Shown: piece by piece, positions 26,198 to 30,974 of the stretch
Layout of the letters: every line of letters begins with the position of its first letter
How positions within the stretch are numbered: position 1 is the stretch's first letter
From: CAYXFD01 sp964464175
GTDB taxonomy: Bacteria > Cloacimonadota > Cloacimonadia > Cloacimonadales > JAJBBL01
DNA: 30,974 nt
NCBI GenBank assembly: GCA_964464175.1
Contig: CAYXFD010000030.1
Coordinates: 1-30,974 of the forward strand
Direction: 5' to 3'
Notes under the pieces: generated by a model
The model's input: only the letters and a program-made list of their open reading frames with translations
The model's database searches: none
What the model was told of the DNA's origin: nothing
Translations under genes and position numbers: made by a program

Positions 26198-26270
26198 TTA
26201 ACGATATAGTGATCAGTGAATCAATAAACAAGGTTTACCTGTTTATTTCTGATTCGCCATATCGCGTTAA
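26198..26270. repeat. Long imperfect inverted repeat, function unknown
   Basis: Three nested paired blocks around a TTTA loop: outer TTAACGATAT with ATATCG(CG)TTAA, middle GAATC with GATTC, inner AATAAACA(A)GG with CCTGTTTATT. The two sides are interrupted by unequal unpaired stretches (10 and 3 bases between outer and middle blocks). There is no adjacent T-run as in a normal terminator. It could be a structured RNA, a miniature repeat element or an mRNA 3'-end structure. Confidence 0.55.
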
Positions 26271-26374
26271 AGTTATATCTGTAGAGGAAGAGCTACTATC
26301 CCGGAAATTAATCTCAGCCGGTAACTAAAAAAATGATTCACCCGGGGCACAAGTTCTGAAAAAATCTGATAATT

Positions 26375-26947
26375 CTACTTCATACTGTACCAGGGTTCGG
26401 AGTTAAGATCATCGAAAAAGAGTGATTTGTTTTCATCAGCCTCGATCTTTTCTCCGGCTTCAGTGGCTAACAGGAGATACTTTTTAGTCTCTTCAGAGTC
26501 TCCCTGGGAAGCAAACGCGCGAGCCATAGCTTCATAGGCATAGGCAAGGTCAAAATCAACAAAATTGTGTTCATTAGTTAAAGCCAGACATTTTTCTGCA
26601 TGATAAAGGGCAGGTTCGGGTCTATTGAGTACGGAATAAACGCGGGAAATCAACCATTCACCTCTCTGCAGATTAATCTCTGTTCCGACAATTTCCCAAT
26701 GCAGCCTGGAACCGTGAGCAGCATTGATCATCAAATCTGTTTCCTGGGGAGTTCTATCATTTTTTCCTAACAGATTCCATACCAGGTTATTGAGACTAAC
26801 AGCAAATTTTTGATGAGCTTCCTGAATGGTAATGTGAGTATCATCTGACATTCTATTCTCCTTTTGTTTTTGTTCATCATTAGAAGTTAGTAATGATGCA
26901 ATAGTAATCAGAGTAACGATGAAGATCGTTATCAAGATAGATTTCAT
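26375..26947 (-). CDS. TPR-like uncharacterised protein with optional N-terminal membrane anchor
   Basis: A 190-residue protein whose C-terminal 155 residues match a conserved uncharacterised helical family: AAHGSRLHWEIVGTEINLQR, GEWLISRVYSVL, PALYHAEKCL, DFDLAYAYEAMARAFASQG, as in TPR-type helix pairs. The first 20 residues (MKSILITIFIVTLITIASLL) form a membrane segment or uncleaved signal without a lipobox. Two starts are credible: the ATG at 26947 with GGAGG 7 bases upstream, and an internal ATG at 26851 (MSDDTHIT) with a perfect AAGGAG 6 bases upstream, which would give a 158-residue soluble form. The frame also extends to an ATG at 26965, overlapping the GGAGG region, which I rejected. 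It is the last gene of the sagB-xseA-GHL10-S4 run. Confidence 0.75.
   Translation of the reverse strand: MKSILITIFIVTLITIASLLTSNDEQKQKENRMSDDTHITIQEAHQKFAVSLNNLVWNLLGKNDRTPQETDLMINAAHGSRLHWEIVGTEINLQRGEWLISRVYSVLNRPEPALYHAEKCLALTNEHNFVDFDLAYAYEAMARAFASQGDSEETKKYLLLATEAGEKIEADENKSLFFDDLNSEPWYSMK
26858..26863 (-). promoter_or_regulatory. Internal ribosome binding site for a short soluble form
   Basis: AAGGAG on the minus strand, 6 bases before the in-frame ATG (26849-26851). It lies inside the longer reading frame, exactly between the hydrophobic N-terminus and the conserved domain. Confidence 0.5.
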
Positions 26948-26970
26948 ATAAAAACCTCCAAACATTTGTA

Positions 26971-27240
26971 TTATTCAGCAGTTTCCAGCTTATCGCGGGA
27001 AATTATCTCATAATAATCACCGGCTGATTTTTTCGCGACATTTCCGGCAGGAACTTTCAGTAACTTTATGGTTGTTTGATAGCCATAGATGGAATATGCT
27101 ATGATATCTCCTTCATTGACGGTATTGCTTGCTTTAACCGGAACTCCGTTTATCAGCACAAGATGCCGGTCGCAGGCATTTTTCGCGATATTTCTACTTT
27201 TAACAAGGCATAGTTTGTTCATCAACAGGTCAACTCTCAT
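26971..27240 (-). CDS. S4-domain RNA-binding protein, RqcP/Hsp15-like
   Basis: An 89-residue protein that is almost entirely one S4 domain: MRVDLLMNKLCLVKSRNIAK, ACDRHLVLINGVPVKAS, and NEGDIIAYSI. Proteins of this size and build (Hsp15, RqcP/YabO) bind the large ribosomal subunit during rescue of stalled translation. Assignment to RqcP rather than Hsp15 is by resemblance only. The frame opens at 27273, but AAAGGA (27248-27253) lies 7 bases before the ATG at 27240 and the S4 fold begins there. It lies between the GHL10 gene and the TPR-like gene on the same strand with short gaps. Confidence 0.8.
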   Translation of the reverse strand: MRVDLLMNKLCLVKSRNIAKNACDRHLVLINGVPVKASNTVNEGDIIAYSIYGYQTTIKLLKVPAGNVAKKSAGDYYEIISRDKLETAE

Positions 27241-27291
27241 GTTAATTTCCTTTGTATGTTTTATTATCAGCAAGTATTTGGCTCGTTCATA

Positions 27292-28665
27292 TCAATCCGG
27301 AAAAGTGATTAGATACTTGAAACAGTTAACTTCTTTCTCAGTGGGGAAGGTTACGGTTCCGGAGAAAAAGACATTAATATCTCTTTCACTTTTGAGCCAA
27401 TATGTGCCAGGTTTAAGCCGATTAAAGAAAAAGAAGCCATTTTCATCTGAGATCGATTCTTCAAGACTATTATTTATATATACCGGTGTTTTAGGCAATG
27501 GTCTTTTCTCATCATCGAGAATATAGCCAAAAAAGATATTATCAGCGAAAGAACGGGATGAGATGGCTTTTCCTTTTAACGTCCTGGTTAAGAGGGCGTT
27601 ATTGTTAGTTTTCATGCCGGCATAAGAAAAGAGGGCGATACCGGAAAAGCCGAGTTTTCGGCTTATCTCAATCTTACTGCTTATCAAATCAGGAGAATAG
27701 CTTCTGTTCTCCTCTTCCCAGGCACGTAATCCGACAACAATACGGTCTTTCCATTCTCTAACAGCCTGCAGCTCTTGCTTAACTATATCATCAGATCTGG
27801 AGTAGGACATCATATAGGCATAGTCAATATATCCCTCTTCCAGCCATTTTGTCCAATTTTGGGAATATCTTGTTCTGGCTCTGTTCAAATCACTGATAAC
27901 AGCTGCAGAGACTACCATTTCCGGGTCATGAAACTTCACCTCTGCATAAACTCTTTGTACAAAACGGTTAATTTGTTCTTCCCGCCACTTGTGAAAATCT
28001 GTCTCAACATAACCGGAACGGCTATAGTTATCCATCGCGGTCAGATTATAGCCAAACTGGCTGTCCGGATATCGTATATAGTCAAGTTGTATGCCCTTTA
28101 CCGGATAATTGGTGATAATATCGAGGAAGACATTGATCAGGTAATCGTGAACTTCCGGGATACCAGGATCCAGATATGCCCCTTCATAGGAATTATAGTG
28201 CATCTTCGTTCCGAGAAAGTCTTTTGTGAACCAATCGTTATTGTTATAGTACAGGTGATCCGGAGAAATGTTTTCCAATGTCCGGGGAGTAGCCACGAAC
28301 ACTGTAACCCAGGCATGGATTTCCAGGTCTTTATCAGCTGCCGCATAAGTCAGGTAAGCTAAGGGGTCAAAGAGATCATCATTAATTATATAGCTTTTTG
28401 GTTCGGGATTGGGATAGGTGTCGAAAATTCTATTGGGATTATAAAGAGCATCTGAGCGGTAACGTATGTGGGCAAAGATCTGTTTTATATTATGATTTTC
28501 GGCGAATCTGATGACCTGATCTATCTTATCAGGAGTTGTCAAATCCCAGGCGGTTACCCATAGTCCCCTTATTTCTGCTGCCACCGAACTGAAGGAAGCG
28601 CTGAGCAGGAAGACAAAAAACAGTATGATCAGGAATTTTTTCGTTCTTTGCTTTCTACTTTGCAT
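27292..28665 (-). CDS. GHL10 (DUF187/YngK-like) glycoside hydrolase with C-terminal Ig-like domain
   Basis: A 457-residue exported protein. Signal peptide 1-30 (cleavage near SSVAA). Residues 31 to about 345 form a GHL10-type TIM barrel: EIRGLWVTAWD at the start, IRYRSDALY, HAWVTVF, YLDPGIPEVHDYL, and KGIQLDYIRYPD, the classic family signature. The family acts on envelope or extracellular glycans; E. coli YngK/DigH cleaves denuded peptidoglycan glycan. Residues about 370-457 form a carboxypeptidase-regulatory-like/Ig-type fold (FFGYILDDEKRPLPKTPVYI, DENGFFFFNRLKPGTYWL). Its start overlaps the end of xseA by 37 bases, implying translational coupling. No strong ribosome binding site was seen. 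Confidence 0.87.
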   Translation of the reverse strand: MQSRKQRTKKFLIILFFVFLLSASFSSVAAEIRGLWVTAWDLTTPDKIDQVIRFAENHNIKQIFAHIRYRSDALYNPNRIFDTYPNPEPKSYIINDDLFDPLAYLTYAAADKDLEIHAWVTVFVATPRTLENISPDHLYYNNNDWFTKDFLGTKMHYNSYEGAYLDPGIPEVHDYLINVFLDIITNYPVKGIQLDYIRYPDSQFGYNLTAMDNYSRSGYVETDFHKWREEQINRFVQRVYAEVKFHDPEMVVSAAVISDLNRARTRYSQNWTKWLEEGYIDYAYMMSYSRSDDIVKQELQAVREWKDRIVVGLRAWEEENRSYSPDLISSKIEISRKLGFSGIALFSYAGMKTNNNALLTRTLKGKAISSRSFADNIFFGYILDDEKRPLPKTPVYINNSLEESISDENGFFFFNRLKPGTYWLKSERDINVFFSGTVTFPTEKEVNCFKYLITFPD

Positions 28666-29981
28666 TGACAGGTTCCATCTTGCAGGATTATTTCCAATGA
28701 TTCTTTTAGCTTTAGTTTTTCCACAGAATTGATGATCTTGTTGTTTTGTCTGACAACAGCATACCCTCGCTTCAAGGCTTCATAAGGGGAAAGCTGCAGA
28801 AGCTGATGCCTCTGTTCAAGGAATCCTTCTTTTCTTCGTTCCAAAGATTTGTGAGAAGAATCAACAAGACTGTTTTTCCTGAGTTCGATAGTCATTTGTA
28901 ATCGGTGAATCTTTTCAGCAGACCTGGTACTGCCGAGATACGTGAGTCTATTCTCTATTTCAGTCAGGTTCTTTCTTTTATGAGAAAAAGAGAGCAGTGT
29001 GGCGGAGAAAGAAGATACTGTCTCATCAAGAAGCTGTTGGTATTTGAAAAGAACAGCTCTCGGATGTTTCTGGTAAAGTACTTTTTCCGCAGATTTGAGG
29101 ATAGTCTTTAGATGCAGCAGTTGGTTGGTCAATCTGCTGTTAAGTTGCTTCTGAAAGCTTTTTAGCTGCAGTGAGAGTTCCGATTTATCGGGTACTGCCA
29201 ATTCGGCTGCGGCGGAGGGGGTGGGTGCTCTGAGATCAGCAACAAAATCAGCTATCGTAAAGTCAATTTCATGACCGACCGCTGAGATAACGGGAATATC
29301 TGAAGAAAAAATCTCCCTGGCTAATTGCTCATCATTAAAACAAAAGAGATCTTCCTGGGAACCGCCTCCCCTTCCGATTATCAAGACGTCAACCGGAAAC
29401 TGCCTGTTGAAATAACGAATACCGCTGATTAATTCCGGAACCGCATTTTCACCTTGTACACTTGCCGGATAGAGAAAGATGTGACAGGGGAATCTTCTGG
29501 TCAGGATATTCTTAATATCCTGATAAGCTGCGCCGGTAGGGGAAGTGATAATTCCAATGGACTCCGGAAACTCAGGCAGCCTTTTTTTATGCTGTTCGGC
29601 AAACAGACCCTCATGGGTGAGTTTTTCCTTTAAGGCATTGAACTTTAACTGCAACTCTCCAATACCTGCCGGCAGCATCTGTCTGACAAGTATTTGATAG
29701 GAACCGGTCTTTTCGTAAACCGCTAATTTTCCCAGACAGAGTATCTTATCTCCATCTTTAGGGAAGAAAGTCGAGTCAATATTATACTGTCTAAAAAAGG
29801 CGCAACGCAGAGTACTGGCTTTATCTTTTAGCGAGAAATAGATGTGCCCGGAAGAGTGAGCCGTAAAATTTGCAACTTCTCCTTCGACCCAGAGAATGGG
29901 TAGGTTCTGATCAATGAGGTTCTTAACGATCTTATTAACATCGGAAACGCTGAAGATGTCTTCTTTCTTTATCTCGAGCAT
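28629..29981 (-). CDS. xseA: Exodeoxyribonuclease VII large subunit
   Basis: The large subunit of the single-strand-specific nuclease complex XseAB. The 450-residue protein shows the N-terminal OB-fold (about 7-100, SDVNKIVKNL, LWVEGEVANF, SGHIYFSLKD) and the catalytic core motifs GIITSPTGAAYQDI, GRGGGSQEDLFCFNDE and SAVGHEIDFTIADFVADLRAPTPSAAAE, followed by a long coiled-coil region (about 265-400) and a C-terminal RGYAVV segment. Length is normal. No xseB gene for the small subunit is in this window, although it often sits next to xseA. The C-terminus overlaps the GHL10 gene start. Confidence 0.95.
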   Translation of the reverse strand: MLEIKKEDIFSVSDVNKIVKNLIDQNLPILWVEGEVANFTAHSSGHIYFSLKDKASTLRCAFFRQYNIDSTFFPKDGDKILCLGKLAVYEKTGSYQILVRQMLPAGIGELQLKFNALKEKLTHEGLFAEQHKKRLPEFPESIGIITSPTGAAYQDIKNILTRRFPCHIFLYPASVQGENAVPELISGIRYFNRQFPVDVLIIGRGGGSQEDLFCFNDEQLAREIFSSDIPVISAVGHEIDFTIADFVADLRAPTPSAAAELAVPDKSELSLQLKSFQKQLNSRLTNQLLHLKTILKSAEKVLYQKHPRAVLFKYQQLLDETVSSFSATLLSFSHKRKNLTEIENRLTYLGSTRSAEKIHRLQMTIELRKNSLVDSSHKSLERRKEGFLEQRHQLLQLSPYEALKRGYAVVRQNNKIINSVEKLKLKESLEIILQDGTCQCKVESKERKNS

Positions 29982-30087
29982 AATTTATCAGAATTTTTTA
30001 GTCTTTTCTTAATGTTAATATTTGAAGCCTTCAGGGAAAAACCCTCAAGATATTTTCGCCTGGCAGTATCTATCATCTCAAGTATGA

Positions 30088-30843
30088 TCACAACTTACCT
30101 ACAGGAGCAAGATAGACAACAAATTCCTCTTCACTGTCCAGATGAAGAGCTTTATCAATTTTTTCCTGATCATAAGCAGCGATGCCACAGGTTCCTAATC
30201 CAAGGGCTTCGGCAGCAAGATAAAGATTCTGACAGACATGACCGGCATCAAGAAGGATAAGTTTAGCCGCTTCTCCGTTGTAACGCCATTCAGTCCTGTA
30301 TGGTAATGCTGACCAGGCGATAACCAAAAGTGCTTTCCCGACAAAGGATTGTCCCATAGTAGCTTCCGTTATTACTTGCTCCGGAGAGGAGATACTATGT
30401 TCCATTACCAGTTTGTGATCAAGGGGCAGGTATCGATATAGACCGGAGTCTATACCGGCTATCCGGTTAGCTAAAATGTAGGTTTCTAAAGGGTGTCTTG
30501 CCCCGGCTGAAGGGACGGTTCTGAGGGTCACGGAGAAGTCTTCACTTCTTTTAAAAACCTTTTGTACACCGTTAGTAAACCAAAGGAGAAATGCCAATTC
30601 CTCAATACTAAGGGATTCATCAGTATATTTCCTGCGGCTCCTTCTTTTTCCCAGGCAGGAAAAAATATCACGATTCTTGATGATGGAATCGTTTACTGCC
30701 GGCAAATCGAATAATCTGCTCTCACTTGAATAGGGTTTTTGTAAAGGGGGAGCCGGATTACCTTTCATTTGGTCGGTAACAATATCCTGCAGTTTGTTGA
30801 AATGTGTCTTTGCTCTGCTTCGCCATTCTTCTTTATTTTTCAT
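30088..30843 (-). CDS. SagB-type nitroreductase-family FMN dehydrogenase
   Basis: A 251-residue member of the nitroreductase superfamily, SagB/ThcOx branch. Seen: KRRSRRKYTDESLSIEELAFLLW (about 66-88), the FMN-contacting R-R-Y/F pattern; TVPSAGARHPLETYIL, the hallmark SagB motif; LYRYLP; and the C-terminal DAGHVCQNLYLAAEALGLG and VVYLAPVGKL. SagB enzymes oxidise azolines in thiazole/oxazole-modified peptides, but stand-alone members like this are common in anaerobes and lack a partner cyclodehydratase. None is seen here, so the substrate is unknown. AAGG lies 5 bases before the ATG. Confidence 0.85.
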   Translation of the reverse strand: MKNKEEWRSRAKTHFNKLQDIVTDQMKGNPAPPLQKPYSSESRLFDLPAVNDSIIKNRDIFSCLGKRRSRRKYTDESLSIEELAFLLWFTNGVQKVFKRSEDFSVTLRTVPSAGARHPLETYILANRIAGIDSGLYRYLPLDHKLVMEHSISSPEQVITEATMGQSFVGKALLVIAWSALPYRTEWRYNGEAAKLILLDAGHVCQNLYLAAEALGLGTCGIAAYDQEKIDKALHLDSEEEFVVYLAPVGKL

Positions 30844-30974
30844 AATAACCTTGACTCCTGATGCTAATAAAACGTTGTTAAAATCAATATTAGGTTCTCC
30901 CTGTCAACCAAAAAATGAACAGGCATTCCCCCATTTTTTTTCAGAACCTCAATCTCAGTTGTAGTGGTTCGATT

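Larger units (their letters stand above)
26053..26374. other. 322-base intergenic region upstream of perR
   Basis: Holds the PerR-box-like palindrome and promoter (26065-26117) and a long imperfect inverted repeat (26198-26270). No clear terminator for the TPR-like gene was found, although short T-runs exist on the minus strand just past its stop. Confidence 0.55.

Noticed and set aside
26190..26205. GGTTAA half-site upstream of perR
   Set aside because: No matching TTAACC/TTATCC arm lies at three bases' distance; it is part of the long inverted repeat instead.
30941..30974. tRNA-like fragment (CTCAGTTGTAG, GGTTCGATT) at the right edge
   Set aside because: Only a possible D-arm pairing is visible before the window ends; no acceptor or anticodon arm can be checked.

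Overview
The window looks like a chromosome segment from an uncultured FCB-group bacterium, most likely Cloacimonadota or a close relative. This is inferred from the low GC, the very large modular secreted proteins that end in an NYPNPFNPET type IX-style C-terminal sorting domain, the B12-dependent ribonucleotide reductase, and TrmB-type regulators. No 16S rRNA, tRNA, IS element, integrase or CRISPR array is visible, so the assignment rests on protein style only.

Left block (1-9279, all minus strand): lysS, a LolC/E-type ABC permease, lon, a polysaccharide-deacetylase-like protein that has lost its metal-binding HDVD motif, and nrdJ. These are ordinary housekeeping genes apart from the deacetylase relic.

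Central block (about 9520-23373): an inward-facing island. From the left, a promoter drives a 1557-residue secreted protein, followed by a TrmB-family regulator gene. From the right, a second promoter drives another TrmB-family regulator, then 719- and 1424-residue secreted proteins, on the minus strand. The two sets converge on a bidirectional terminator at about 15.94 kb. Both outer promoters have the same layout: a TTATCC-N3-GGTTAA palindrome, a TTGACA box 8-9 bp downstream, then a perfect TTAACC-N3-GGTTAA palindrome exactly 23 bp after TTGACA. The palindrome centres are 52-53 bp apart, about five helical turns. The two regulators have almost identical recognition helices. I read this as a self-contained regulon in which paralogous TrmB-like proteins control a set of surface or secreted carbohydrate-interaction proteins. 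It is the most interesting system in the window.

Right block (23593-30843, all minus strand): a perR-katA-ybaN(DUF454) peroxide-defence cluster with a 17-bp PerR-box-like palindrome just before perR. Upstream of that is a run of sagB-like nitroreductase, xseA, a GHL10 (YngK-like) glycoside hydrolase, an RqcP/Hsp15-like S4 protein and a TPR-like protein with two plausible translation starts. Between these sets, at 26198-26270, is a long imperfect inverted repeat of unknown function.
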